Of a DNA stretch of 64,000 nt, positions 42,293-53,252 are shown one piece after another. Source of the DNA: Tabrizicola_A aquatica (GTDB taxonomy: Bacteria; Pseudomonadota; Alphaproteobacteria; Rhodobacterales; Rhodobacteraceae); the NCBI GenBank assembly GCA_965194375.1, contig CBDAEL010000006.1; one strand, 5' to 3'. The translations under genes were made by a program, and so were the position numbers. Below the pieces are notes generated by a model, which was not told the DNA's origin, made no database searches, and saw nothing but the letters and a program-made list of their open reading frames with translations. Within the stretch, counting starts at the first letter, position 1. Each line of letters opens with the position of its first letter.

Positions 42293-42325
42293 CGCGCCGC
42301 CAAAAAGGGCGGCGCGTTTGCTTTT
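42293..42325 (+). terminator. Intrinsic terminator of the RTX gene
   Basis: A 9-base perfect stem (CGCGCCGCC with GGCGGCGCG) with a 6-base A-rich loop is followed by TTTGCTTTT. It lies 23 bases after the RTX stop. Confidence 0.9.
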
Positions 42326-42339
42326 GGCGGATGCCGCGG

Positions 42340-42705
42340 TCAAAACCGCCAGCGGCCAACCCGGCACAGCGCCTGTGCATGGCCCGCACTAAGGCTGGCA
42401 TCGCGATCACCAAGCAGCAAGAGGCCCGTGCGATCGGTCGCACCTTCGGGCGAGAGCGAGAAGGAGACCCCCTCACCCGCCCGGCGCGGCGGTGGGGTGA
42501 CGCGGTAAAGCGGCGTCGTGGCGGGCTGGCCCAGGGCGCGGATCACGAAATCGCCCGCCGCGCACCAGCTTTCCGAGGAGGACAGTCCCGGACGTGCGAC
42601 CACCACGATCTCGGTCGCCGTGCCGGTAACTTCTGCACCATTTCGGGCCTGAAAGGCCATGGCAGGGCTGGCCAGAAGCGATAAGAGCAGCAGACAGCGA
42701 AACAT
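42340..42705 (-). CDS. Small exported protein of unknown function
   Basis: The 121-residue protein begins with a clear Sec signal peptide (MFRCLLLLSLLASPAMAFQ), preceded by GAGG seven bases upstream, and would be released to the periplasm. The mature part contains VVVARPGLSSSESWCAAGDF and ends with HAQALCRVGRW, so it has two cysteines that could pair. I do not recognise a family. It reads towards the RTX terminator and away from rpoD. Confidence 0.75.
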   Translation of the reverse strand: MFRCLLLLSLLASPAMAFQARNGAEVTGTATEIVVVARPGLSSSESWCAAGDFVIRALGQPATTPLYRVTPPPRRAGEGVSFSLSPEGATDRTGLLLLGDRDASLSAGHAQALCRVGRWRF

Positions 42706-42888
42706 GGGAACCTCATACATGAGACCTGATCTTTTCTGAGGCTTGGCGCAGTCAAAGGCAAGTCCGACTCTGAAGAGTGGCAAGGACTGGCCGATCATAG
42801 CGCCCTAAAGGGTTCCACGGCGCTTCGGCGCACAACGCAAGAGCAAGCGCACGATGGGGCATCGGCGGCTTGATCTTGCGGCAGGCGC

Positions 42889-42906
42889 GTCGGGGTGAAC
42901 CCCGAC
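42889..42906 (-). terminator. Hairpin directly after the rpoD stop
   Basis: A perfect 7-base stem (GTCGGGG/CCCCGAC) with a 4-base loop abuts the rpoD stop codon. No T run follows, so it may stabilise the message or act with Rho rather than terminate on its own. Confidence 0.6.
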
Positions 42907-44907
<2,001 letters not shown>

Positions 44908-45002
44908 GTCGTCTCCGTTCGTCAGTAAGGGCGAATCACTTGAGCGTTTGCGAATCAATAGCGCGAATCAGCGGAAAGCACAGGGGGGGTGCGGGCGTTG
45001 GG

Positions 45003-46928
45003 TTAGCGTTTCTTTTCCCAGACCCGATCATCGATCAAGGCCTGAAGGTGGCTGGACAGGGCGGCGCGGTCTTCGCCCATGTCATTGGCATCATCGCGCG
45101 CCGGATGATCGGCGCGGTGGCGGGCCTCGGCGGCCTGTGAGAGCCGCCATGTCAGCCCCTCATCGGCCAGACCGGTGAGGTCAAGAACCGCGTCCTCGAT
45201 CTCGCGCCGGGCAGCGCGATGGGCGTCAAGTTTGGCCATTTCCTCGGCAAGACAAAGGGTTGCAAGATCAACGTCCGTGCGGTTGCGAACGGGCGGTGCG
45301 ATCTGCACATGGGGACGGCGCATCAACGCGTCAAGGGCCGCGCCCGCCTTAACCCGCAGGATATCGTCCAAGCTGGCGGGGTTTTCGTCGGCATGGGCCA
45401 GTAGAAGCGCGCGCAGGCGGTTGTGATCCTCGCCCGTTAGGTCCAGCCGTTCCAACGCGCTTTCAAAGCGGTGAATAAGGCCAGGGTGCAGGATCAGACT
45501 GGCGAGAATCACCGCCTCACGCAGCACTTCCTCGACGGCAAGGCCTTGGGCCAAGAGCGATTGGCGCGCCGAGGCAGAGGCGGGCAAGGGCGTGCCCTTT
45601 GGCACAAAACGCGCCCCACGAAACGCCGGAACCCGAGCGCCACCTTGGCCAAACAGCTCCAGCCGCAACCGCTTGATATCCTCGCCGTAATGGGCGCGGA
45701 TTGAAGGGTCGGCGATGCGTTTCAGGGCGGCGCGCAGGGATTTGTCCAGCGTGGCCTTGCGTTCAGGGCTGTCGAACACCCGGCCTTCGGTCTCGCGCTG
45801 CCACAAGAGACGCACCATGGGTTGCGCGCCCTCAATCACCGCCTGCATGGCCTGAGGGCCTTGGGATTTGATGAGGTCATCAGGGTCCTGACCACCGGGC
45901 AGAACCGCAAAGCGCAGGCCTTTGCCCGCCTCAAGCAGGGGAAGCGCAAGGTCCACGACGCGCAGCGCGGCGCGGATGCCCGCGGCATCCCCATCCAGCG
46001 CGATGATCGGCTCGTCATGGATGCGCCACGTCAGGCGCAGCTGGTCTTCGGTGACGGCGGTGCCAAGCGGGGCCACGGCGGCGGTGAACCCGGCCTCACA
46101 AAGCGCAATCACGTCCATATAGCCTTCGGCGACGATCAGCGGCTTGCCCTTGCCCGCCGCCTCACGCGCGGGGGCGTGGTTGTAAAGGTTGCGGCCTTTG
46201 TCGAAAATCTCGGTTTCCGGACCGTTGAGGTATTTGGCGTTGTCCTTGGGGTCCATCGCCCGCCCACCCAGCGAAATCGCCCGACCCCGGCCATCGCGGA
46301 TCGGAAAGATGATGCGGTTGCGAAAGCGGTCGTAGGGCTCGCCGCCCTTGTCGGACTTGGCGCAGAGCCCGGAGGCGACGAGAAGATCGTCAGAAATCCC
46401 CTTTTGCTTCATCGCAAGTTGCAGCCCGTGCCAGCCATCGGGGGCAAAGCCGATGTCCCAGCGGTCTTGCGCGGCTTCCGAGAGCCCGCGCTTGGCAAGA
46501 TAAGCCCGCGCCTCGGCGGCGGCAGAGGTTTTCAGCTGCAGGCGGAACCATTTGACCGCCTCATCCATCACCGCAATCAGTTGCGTGCGCCGGTCGGCCA
46601 CTTGGGCCGCGCGGGCGTCGCGTTCGGGCATCGGCATGCCCGCCTCGCGCGCCAAGACCTCCACCGCCTCCATGAAGCCAAGGTTTTCGGTTTCCTTGAT
46701 GAAGGTCAGCGCATCGCCCTTGGCGTGGCAGCCAAAGCAATAGTAATAGCCTTTGCGGTCATCCACATGAAAAGACGCGGATTTTTCTTGATGAAACGGG
46801 CAAGACGCCCACATGTCGCCCTTGCCCTGATTGGACTTGCGCACATCCCATGTGACCTTGCGCCCGACGACGGACGACAGGGAGACGCGGGTGCGCAGTT
46901 CGTCAAGGAAACCGGGCGGCAGGGACAT
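45003..46928 (-). CDS. dnaG: DNA primase
   Basis: The 641-residue enzyme makes RNA primers at the replication fork. It has the N-terminal CHC2 zinc finger (CPFHQEKSASFHVDD, then CFGCHAKGD), the Toprim core (IVAEGYMDVIALCEAGF and IIALDGDAAGIRAA) and a C-terminal helicase-binding region. I chose the ATG at 46928 (MSLPPGFLDELRTRV), the common start; an earlier ATG at 46976 adds a Pro-rich leader. Confidence 0.97.
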   Translation of the reverse strand: MSLPPGFLDELRTRVSLSSVVGRKVTWDVRKSNQGKGDMWASCPFHQEKSASFHVDDRKGYYYCFGCHAKGDALTFIKETENLGFMEAVEVLAREAGMPMPERDARAAQVADRRTQLIAVMDEAVKWFRLQLKTSAAAEARAYLAKRGLSEAAQDRWDIGFAPDGWHGLQLAMKQKGISDDLLVASGLCAKSDKGGEPYDRFRNRIIFPIRDGRGRAISLGGRAMDPKDNAKYLNGPETEIFDKGRNLYNHAPAREAAGKGKPLIVAEGYMDVIALCEAGFTAAVAPLGTAVTEDQLRLTWRIHDEPIIALDGDAAGIRAALRVVDLALPLLEAGKGLRFAVLPGGQDPDDLIKSQGPQAMQAVIEGAQPMVRLLWQRETEGRVFDSPERKATLDKSLRAALKRIADPSIRAHYGEDIKRLRLELFGQGGARVPAFRGARFVPKGTPLPASASARQSLLAQGLAVEEVLREAVILASLILHPGLIHRFESALERLDLTGEDHNRLRALLLAHADENPASLDDILRVKAGAALDALMRRPHVQIAPPVRNRTDVDLATLCLAEEMAKLDAHRAARREIEDAVLDLTGLADEGLTWRLSQAAEARHRADHPARDDANDMGEDRAALSSHLQALIDDRVWEKKR

Positions 46929-46957
46929 TGGGGCTTTCGTAGTGCATTTGGCAGGCG

Positions 46958-46984
46958 GTGCGGGGGGGGGGGACACCCCCGCAC
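46958..46984 (-). terminator. GC-rich hairpin after the sarcosine oxidase operon
   Basis: A 9-base stem (GTGCGGGGG with CCCCCGCAC) with a 9-base G-rich loop lies between the amidohydrolase stop and the dnaG start. It is placed to end minus-strand transcription from the operon at 47021-55565. There is no clean T run. Next to it, GGGATATTTAGGCCACATT (46992-47010) resembles intergenic motifs I recall from other Rhodobacterales. Confidence 0.5.
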
Positions 46985-47020
46985 CCCCGTGGGATATTTA
47001 GGCCACATTGAAGGCGAGAG

Positions 47021-48169
47021 TCACCCCAGAACTTCGTGGGCAATCTGGTGGAAAATCGCGACGCCGGGGGCAATCAGCGCGTCAGGAAAGTCGTAATCGG
47101 GGTTGTGCAGGGCGGGGTGGGTTTGGCCCGCGCCCAGAAACAGCATGGCCGAGCGCGTGCCGGGCTGGCCGAAACGGCCAAAATCTTCTGACGCGCGCAT
47201 CGGCAAGTCGCCGGGATCATGGGCGATGCCCAAGGCCCCAAGTGCTGCGGTGATGCGGGCGGTGGCCTCGGGGTGGTTTACTGAGGCCGCGAAATCGTCA
47301 TGAGTTTCCAGATGAAGCGTCAGGCCATGCGCGCGGGCTTGAGTTTCAGTGAGCGCCACGGCCTCGGCGCGCAAAGCGGCCATGTCGGCATCTTCGAGCG
47401 TGCGTAGGGTGATCCACAGCTCCGCAGCACCGGGGGCGATGCCGAAGGCGGGCGCACCCAGATGGGCATGGGTGACGGTGACAAGCCGGTAGCCCGGGGC
47501 AAGGGGCGCGGGTGGGGCCAAAGTGGAGAAGGCCGTGATGAGGGCAGCCAGCGCGAGGCCCGGCGAGGTTCCAGTCTCGGGTTGGCTTGCATGGGCAGTC
47601 TTGCCACCAAGGGTGATCTTCAGCCCTTGGCTGGCACAGTTCACCACCCCGGGTTTCACCAGCGCATGGCCCAAGGCAATGCCGGGCAGGTTGTGGATGG
47701 CAAAGGCCCAATCGGGGATCATGGCGGCAAAGGCCGGGTCGGACACAACCGCCGCTGCGCCCGAGCCGTCTTCCTCGGCGGGTTGGAACATCAAGATCAC
47801 CCTGCCCCGCGCCGGGCGCTGCCGCGACAAGAGCCGCGCCAAGCCGACGAGAAGCGCCATATGCCCGTCATGGCCACAGAGATGCCCGGTGCCGGGGCGG
47901 GTGGAGCGGTGAGGGATATCGGAAATCTCGGTGATCGGCAGGGCATCAAGCTCGGCCCGGAACATTACCGTGGGGCCGGGATGACCGCTGTCAAAGACCG
48001 CCGCAACCCCGTGGCCGCCAAGGCCGGTATGCAGCTGATCGGGCGCAAGGGGCTGGAGCGCTGCCACCACCCGGGCGGCCGTATCGGCTTCATGCCGGCT
48101 GACCTCGGGGTGGCGGTGCAGGTCGCGTCGCCAGTCGGTCAACTCGGCGATGTCGCGGGGGGTCAGCAT
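47021..48169 (-). CDS. M20-family amidohydrolase (hippurate hydrolase/acylase type)
   Basis: The 382-residue metallo-hydrolase cleaves N-acyl or amide bonds of amino acid derivatives. Zinc-binding residues are visible in LCGHDGHMALL and in FQPAEEDGSGA, with a third His near HNLPG. The dimerisation domain follows the usual M20D layout. It starts one base within the soxG stop, so it is co-transcribed with the sarcosine oxidase genes and may provide them with amino acids from conjugates. Confidence 0.93.
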   Translation of the reverse strand: MLTPRDIAELTDWRRDLHRHPEVSRHEADTAARVVAALQPLAPDQLHTGLGGHGVAAVFDSGHPGPTVMFRAELDALPITEISDIPHRSTRPGTGHLCGHDGHMALLVGLARLLSRQRPARGRVILMFQPAEEDGSGAAAVVSDPAFAAMIPDWAFAIHNLPGIALGHALVKPGVVNCASQGLKITLGGKTAHASQPETGTSPGLALAALITAFSTLAPPAPLAPGYRLVTVTHAHLGAPAFGIAPGAAELWITLRTLEDADMAALRAEAVALTETQARAHGLTLHLETHDDFAASVNHPEATARITAALGALGIAHDPGDLPMRASEDFGRFGQPGTRSAMLFLGAGQTHPALHNPDYDFPDALIAPGVAIFHQIAHEVLG

Positions 48170-48705
48170 CAGCCGCGGGCGGCCACGGTGCGCAGGGCGG
48201 TCTCCACCTCATGCCAAGCGGTGCGGGCCATGGAGCGGAAGGTGAGGACGAGGAAGCTTTCCTCGCTTTCACGCAGCAAGATGGCGGACATGTGCCCCAA
48301 GGGCGCGCGAACCGCGCGGCCCACCGGGAAGGCTTGCAGCCGCAGGTCCAAGGGGACATGGCGCATCAGCACATCGTGCGCCTTGGCGCCCGTCAGACGC
48401 AGCGCGGACCAACCGCCGGATTGGTCGGTAACCGCGGCAGAGGCCCCAAAATCGGGGGCCTCAACACCGATCAGGAAGGCCTGTTCGCGGCCAGTCCAGA
48501 CCAGCACAGCGCCGTCCTTATGCGCCAGCATGTTGGGGGCGGGAAAGGTCAGTTCCAAGGGCTTCAGCGCCTTGTTTGCGGCCTTTTCCTGCCCCGGAAA
48601 GAGGGCGATCGAGGTGATCGGGCCAAGATCCACGGGGGTTAGGGTGCAGCTGCCATGGGTCAGGGCCGCGTGGTCAACGGCGGGCTTTGCGATGAGTTCA
48701 GGCAC
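48169..48705 (-). CDS. soxG: Sarcosine oxidase gamma subunit
   Basis: The 178-residue subunit belongs to the heterotetrameric sarcosine oxidase that oxidises sarcosine to glycine with transfer of the methyl carbon to THF. Its pattern (GAVLVWTGREQAFLIGVEA and LRGLRLTG-like segments, then RMARTAWHEVETALR-like end) fits SoxG. I chose the GTG at 48705, which overlaps the soxA stop region and follows GGAGAAG; the longer frame to 48804 lies within soxA. Confidence 0.9.
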   Translation of the reverse strand: MPELIAKPAVDHAALTHGSCTLTPVDLGPITSIALFPGQEKAANKALKPLELTFPAPNMLAHKDGAVLVWTGREQAFLIGVEAPDFGASAAVTDQSGGWSALRLTGAKAHDVLMRHVPLDLRLQAFPVGRAVRAPLGHMSAILLRESEESFLVLTFRSMARTAWHEVETALRTVAARG

Positions 48706-51619
48706 GAAGCTTCTCCCCCTCTTTGTCGTGGAACACCGGATCGCAGACCTCGGCCAAAAGGTCCAAGCCCCGCAGGTGATCGACGATGCGGATCTTTTCG
48801 CCATGCCGCGCGCGGCCGTTTTTCAAGAAGCCCAGCGCAAGGCAGGCGCCCATCAGATCAGAATGGGCGAATGAGGTGATATAGCCTTGGCTTTGTTCGC
48901 GCCCGACCGTGTCGCCTTGGGTAAAGAGATGCGCGCCCGAGCAAGGTGGGGTGCCGACCACGATCTTCAGGCCGACAAGCTGCTGACGCTCGGGCCCAAC
49001 AAGGCCGGGGCGGGCCGCCATGGCCTTGCCGATGCAGTCCTTCTTCGGGCTGATCATCTTTTCCATGCCGATGTCAAAGGCCGTGGTGCGGCCATGAATC
49101 TCGGCATGGGTGATAAAGCCTTTCTCGACGCGCAGGACGTTCAGCGCCTCCATCCCGTAGGGACCACCGCCCATGGTTTCGGCCTTGGCCACCAGATCGC
49201 GGAACAGGCTTTCGCCAAAGCGGGTGGGCACGGCGATTTCATAGCCCTCTTCGCCCGAAAACGAGATGCGGAAGAGCCGGGCCTTGACCCCGCCCACCGT
49301 CACCGGGCCACAGGCCATGAAGGGGAAATCCGCGAGAGGCTGATCGAGAACCGCGTTCAGAAGCGCGCGGGATTTTGGGCCCGCCACGGCGAATTGCGCC
49401 CAAGATTCTGTGACCGAGATAAAGCGCAGGTCCCAGTTGATGCAGTGGGTTTGGTGAATGAAGTCGAGATGGCGCATCACCAGACCAGCGGCGGCCGTGG
49501 TGGTGGTCATCAGGAAGTGGTTTTCCCCCAACCGCGCCGTCGTGCCATCGTCCAGCACATAGCCGTCTTCGCGCAGCATCAACCCATAGCGCACGCGCCC
49601 CACGGGCAAGGTGCTGAAGGTGTTAGCATAAACCAGATCAAGGAAGCGCGCGGCGTCGCGGCCCTGAATGTCGATCTTGCCCAAGGTCGAGACATCGGCC
49701 ACGCCCACGGCGCTGCGCACCATGGCCACTTCGCGGTCGCAGGCCTCTTGCCACGTCGTCTCGCCGGGTTTGGGGAAGTAGCTGGGGCGATACCAAAGCC
49801 CAGCCTCGATCATCGGCGCGCCACGGTCGCGGCTGGCCTGATCCGATGTCATGAAGCGTTGCGGCGCAAAGCCAGCCCCGCGCCCCCCTGCCCCCATCGC
49901 CGCGATGGAAACGGGCGTATAGGGTGGGCGGAAGGTGGTGGTGCCGGTTTGTGGGATGCCGCGCCCGGTGGCATCGGCCAGAACGGCCAAGGCCCCCACA
50001 TTCGAGTTCTTGCCCTGATCGGGCGCCATGCCTTGGGTCGTATAGCGCTTCATGTGCTCGACCGACGCATAGCCTTCCACGGCGGCCTGTTTGACGTCTT
50101 TGGTGGTGACGTCATTGGCAAAATCCAGCCAAGCGCGGCCTTTGCCCTCAACCGCCCAAAGGGGTTCGATGGCATAGGGCAGGCCCTCAGCCTTGGGCAG
50201 CGCGGCTTTGCCGGGGTTCAGCCCCAGATCGCCCAGCGCCGCCTTCGCGGCCTCATGCCCCGCGGCAAGGCAGCCATGGGTGGTGAAGATGCCATTGGCC
50301 GACCCGGCGGCCGTGAGGCCGGGAACCGCGCCCTCGGCGGGCACGAAGGCGGCAATCTCATCGTTCCAGCGCGGGCGACCATTCATGTGGCAGGTCAGGT
50401 GCAGCGTGGGGTTCCAGCCGCCTGACATCGCCAGCAGATCGGTTTCCAGCTTGAATTCGCCCCCCGCATGGTGCCCTTCGATCCGGGTCAGACCGTGGCG
50501 TCCAGCGGTGTCGGTGATGCGGGCACCCAGATAGACCGGGCAATCCTCAACCGCGCTGGCATTGGTGCGGCTGTCGAGGATGGCCGCGACCTGCACGCCT
50601 GCGGCCATCAGCGCACGGGCGCTGGCGCGGGCGCCGTCGTTGTTGGCAAAGAGCGTCACGCGCTGACCGGGGACAACGCCATAGCGGTGCAGATAGGTTT
50701 CCACAGCACTGGCCATCATGATGCCGGGGCGATCATTCATCGGGAAGGCAATCGGCCGTTCCAGCGCGCCAGAGGCAAGGATCGTGCGGCGCGCGGTGAT
50801 GCGCCAGAAGCATTCGCGCGGCACATCGGGACGGGCGGGCTTGTGCAGCGCCACGCGTTCAAGCGCCGCGAACACGCCGTCATCATAGGCCCCGGTCACC
50901 GTGGTGCGGCGCATGATGCGGACATTGGGCAGCGCGGCGAGTTCGGCCTCGGCCGCGGCCACCCAATCCAACCCCGGCGCGCCGTCGATGGTCTCACCGT
51001 TCGATATCAGACGCCCGCCAAGGCGGCTGTCCTCATCGGCCAAAATGACATCAGCCCCGGCGCGGGCGGCAGTCAGGGCCGCCATAAGCCCGGTCGGGCC
51101 ACCGCCGATGACCAGAAGATCGCAAAATGCGAAAGCCTTTTCGTAATGCCCCTCATCATGGCGGCCCGAAAGACTGCCAAGCCCTGCCGCGCGGCGAATG
51201 GCGGGCTCGTAGATCCGCTCCCAAAAGGCGCGCGGCCACATGAAGGTCTTGTAGTAAAAGCCCGCCGAGAGAAACGGGGCCATAAGGTCATTCACCGCCA
51301 GAAGGTCAAAGCGAAGGGACCCCATGCGGTTCTGGCTGCGGGTGGTCAGCCCCTCAAACAACTCCTGCATCGTGGCGCGGACGTTCGGGGTCTGGTTGGC
51401 TGCGCCGATCACTTCGATCATCGCGTTCGGCTCTTCAGATCCGGCGGTCAGCACCCCACGCGGGCGGTGGTACTTGAAACTCCGCCCCACCACTTTGACG
51501 CCATTGGCCAAAAGCGCCGAGGCGACAGTGTCGCCCTTGAACCCCTGATAAGGCTTGCCGTCGAAGGTAAAGCTGACGGGCTTTGCGCGGTCGATCAGCC
51601 CCTTGCCTGCGATCCTCAT
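48698..51619 (-). CDS. soxA: Sarcosine oxidase alpha subunit
   Basis: The 973-residue subunit has an N-terminal [2Fe-2S]-like/FAD section (FTFDGKPYQGFKGDTVASAL, FKYHRPRGVLTAGSEEPNA) and a nucleotide-binding fold (LLVIGGGPTGLMAALTAARA). Its long C-terminal half is related to the glycine cleavage T protein, which binds THF. Heterotetrameric sarcosine oxidases use it to capture the oxidised methyl group as methylene-THF. I chose the ATG at 51619, which overlaps soxD. Confidence 0.97.
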   Translation of the reverse strand: MRIAGKGLIDRAKPVSFTFDGKPYQGFKGDTVASALLANGVKVVGRSFKYHRPRGVLTAGSEEPNAMIEVIGAANQTPNVRATMQELFEGLTTRSQNRMGSLRFDLLAVNDLMAPFLSAGFYYKTFMWPRAFWERIYEPAIRRAAGLGSLSGRHDEGHYEKAFAFCDLLVIGGGPTGLMAALTAARAGADVILADEDSRLGGRLISNGETIDGAPGLDWVAAAEAELAALPNVRIMRRTTVTGAYDDGVFAALERVALHKPARPDVPRECFWRITARRTILASGALERPIAFPMNDRPGIMMASAVETYLHRYGVVPGQRVTLFANNDGARASARALMAAGVQVAAILDSRTNASAVEDCPVYLGARITDTAGRHGLTRIEGHHAGGEFKLETDLLAMSGGWNPTLHLTCHMNGRPRWNDEIAAFVPAEGAVPGLTAAGSANGIFTTHGCLAAGHEAAKAALGDLGLNPGKAALPKAEGLPYAIEPLWAVEGKGRAWLDFANDVTTKDVKQAAVEGYASVEHMKRYTTQGMAPDQGKNSNVGALAVLADATGRGIPQTGTTTFRPPYTPVSIAAMGAGGRGAGFAPQRFMTSDQASRDRGAPMIEAGLWYRPSYFPKPGETTWQEACDREVAMVRSAVGVADVSTLGKIDIQGRDAARFLDLVYANTFSTLPVGRVRYGLMLREDGYVLDDGTTARLGENHFLMTTTTAAAGLVMRHLDFIHQTHCINWDLRFISVTESWAQFAVAGPKSRALLNAVLDQPLADFPFMACGPVTVGGVKARLFRISFSGEEGYEIAVPTRFGESLFRDLVAKAETMGGGPYGMEALNVLRVEKGFITHAEIHGRTTAFDIGMEKMISPKKDCIGKAMAARPGLVGPERQQLVGLKIVVGTPPCSGAHLFTQGDTVGREQSQGYITSFAHSDLMGACLALGFLKNGRARHGEKIRIVDHLRGLDLLAEVCDPVFHDKEGEKLRA

Positions 51620-51888
51620 TTCGCACCGCCTTTCAGATCGGCCACCAGTTCGGCGCTGTAAATCTCGTGGGTGACGGTGTTGCGATGGACGCGCAGCCAC
51701 TGGGCGCAGCCGGTTTCGTGATACCACAGGTCATGCGTCTTGCCCGCCGGGTTGTCGCGCAGGTGCAAATGGTCGTCCCATGCCTCAATCGGGGCATCGG
51801 GAGCGGGGCGGTTCAGATAGTCATCTGATCCGTAGTAGTAGAATTCGCGCCGGTCGCGGGGGCCGCAAAGGGGGCATGGGATGCGCAT
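51616..51888 (-). CDS. soxD: Sarcosine oxidase delta subunit
   Basis: The 90-residue zinc-binding subunit has the N-terminal RIPCPLCGPRDRREFYYYG and a later ETGCAQWLRVHRNTVTHEI, which hold the zinc ligands of SoxD. It overlaps soxA by four bases and follows soxB by 11 bases, in the standard order B-D-A-G. Confidence 0.97.
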   Translation of the reverse strand: MRIPCPLCGPRDRREFYYYGSDDYLNRPAPDAPIEAWDDHLHLRDNPAGKTHDLWYHETGCAQWLRVHRNTVTHEIYSAELVADLKGGAK

Positions 51889-51899
51889 GAAAGTGTCCC

Positions 51900-53150
51900 T
51901 TAATGCAGGTTATGCTGGCTGCCGGTGCCTTCCTCGTCGAGGATCTGGCCGGCGCGGAAGCGGTCAAGGCGGAAGCGGCGGGCGACATCATGCGACTGGC
52001 CGGTGGCCATCAGATGCGCCATGCACCAGCCCGAGGCAGGCACAGCCTTGAAGCCGCCATAGTTCCAACCGCAGTCGATGAACAGACCGTCAACAGCGGT
52101 CTTGTCGATGATCGGGCTGCCATCGGGCGTCATATCCATGATGCCCCCCCATGAGCGCAGCACCTTGGCGCGCCCAATCATTGGCACCAGCGTCATGCCA
52201 GCTTCCATCACATGCTCGACCATCGGCAGGTTGCCGCGGCTGGCATAGGAGGCGTAGAAATCCAGATCGCCCCCGAACACAAGGCCACCCTTGTCGGACT
52301 GGCTGATGTAGAAGTGCCCCATCCCGAATGAGATGACATGGTCGATGACGGGCTTCAGGCCTTCGGTGACAAAGGCTTGCAGGATATGGCTTTCAATGGG
52401 CAGGCGCATGCCCGCCATGGCCGCGACCTGACCGGAACGGCCTGCCACGACGATGCCGACCTTGGCCGATTTGATCGCGCCGCGCGTGGTTTGCACGCCC
52501 ACGACCTTGCCGTTTTCGACATCAATCCCGGTGACTTCGCAGTTCTGGATCAGATCAACGCCCAACTGGTCCGCGCCGCGCGCATAGCCCCACGCCACCG
52601 CATCATGGCGCGCCGTGCCGCCGCGCGGATGCAAAAGCCCGCCGTAAATCGGAAAGCGGGTGTTTTCAAAGTCGAGATAGGGCAAGAGATCGCGCACGCC
52701 CTCGCGGTCCAGAAGGATCGCATCATCGCCTTGGTTGATCATCATATTGCCGCGCCGGGCAAAAGCATCGCGCTGGCCGTCCGAATGGAAGAGGTTAATC
52801 AACCCGCGCTGCGAATGCATGACGTTGTAGTTCAGCTCGCCCTCAAGACCTTCCCACAACTTCATGGAATGGCTGTAGAATTCCGAGTTGCCCGGCAGGA
52901 AGTAGTTAGCGCGCACGATGGTGGTGTTGCGCCCGATATTGCCGCTGCCGAGATAGCCTTTTTCCAAGACCGCGATGTTGCGCAGCCCGTGGTTCTTGGC
53001 CAGATAATAGGCGGTCGACAATCCATGCCCGCCGCCGCCGATGATGATGGCGTCGTAAGCGGCCTTGGGGGCCGGGTCGCGCCACGCGGGCATCCAACCC
53101 TTGTTGCCGAAAAGCCCTTCGGTGAAGACTTTGAAGCCTGAATAGCGCAT
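51900..53150 (-). CDS. soxB: Sarcosine oxidase beta subunit
   Basis: The 416-residue flavoprotein carries the FAD domain (YDAIIIGGGGHGLSTAYYLA) and the D-amino-acid-oxidase-type core that oxidises sarcosine; its FMN/FAD partner site is shared with SoxA. The segment CGWNYGGFKAVPASGWCMAHL near the C-terminus is typical. It is the first gene of the sox block, about 100 bases after the asparaginase. Confidence 0.97.
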   Translation of the reverse strand: MRYSGFKVFTEGLFGNKGWMPAWRDPAPKAAYDAIIIGGGGHGLSTAYYLAKNHGLRNIAVLEKGYLGSGNIGRNTTIVRANYFLPGNSEFYSHSMKLWEGLEGELNYNVMHSQRGLINLFHSDGQRDAFARRGNMMINQGDDAILLDREGVRDLLPYLDFENTRFPIYGGLLHPRGGTARHDAVAWGYARGADQLGVDLIQNCEVTGIDVENGKVVGVQTTRGAIKSAKVGIVVAGRSGQVAAMAGMRLPIESHILQAFVTEGLKPVIDHVISFGMGHFYISQSDKGGLVFGGDLDFYASYASRGNLPMVEHVMEAGMTLVPMIGRAKVLRSWGGIMDMTPDGSPIIDKTAVDGLFIDCGWNYGGFKAVPASGWCMAHLMATGQSHDVARRFRLDRFRAGQILDEEGTGSQHNLH

Positions 53151-53234
53151 GATGCCTGCCCCGTTCTTTCGTCCGCAGTGAAGCGGCTTAGCGGTTTATA
53201 TGCAAGAGCTTGGCGCGATTTCCTTTGACGCAGA

Positions 53235-53249
53235 CGACAAAGTTTGTCG
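53235..53249. promoter_or_regulatory. Perfect 15-base palindrome before soxB
   Basis: CGACAAA-G-TTTGTCG lies between the asparaginase stop and the sox genes. Its perfect symmetry and position make it a candidate operator for a dimeric regulator of the sarcosine genes, such as a LysR, IclR or GntR protein. No regulator gene is adjacent. The rest of the 102-base gap (53151-53252) shows no clear promoter hexamers. Confidence 0.55.
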
Positions 53250-53252
53250 CAA

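Noticed and set aside
45822..47096. 424-codon plus-strand frame opposite dnaG
   Set aside because: It is a shadow of the primase gene, with no supporting ribosome-binding site or motif.
47462..51661. Long plus-strand frames opposite the amidohydrolase and sox genes
   Set aside because: They are shadows created by high third-position GC; the minus-strand genes have full family signatures.
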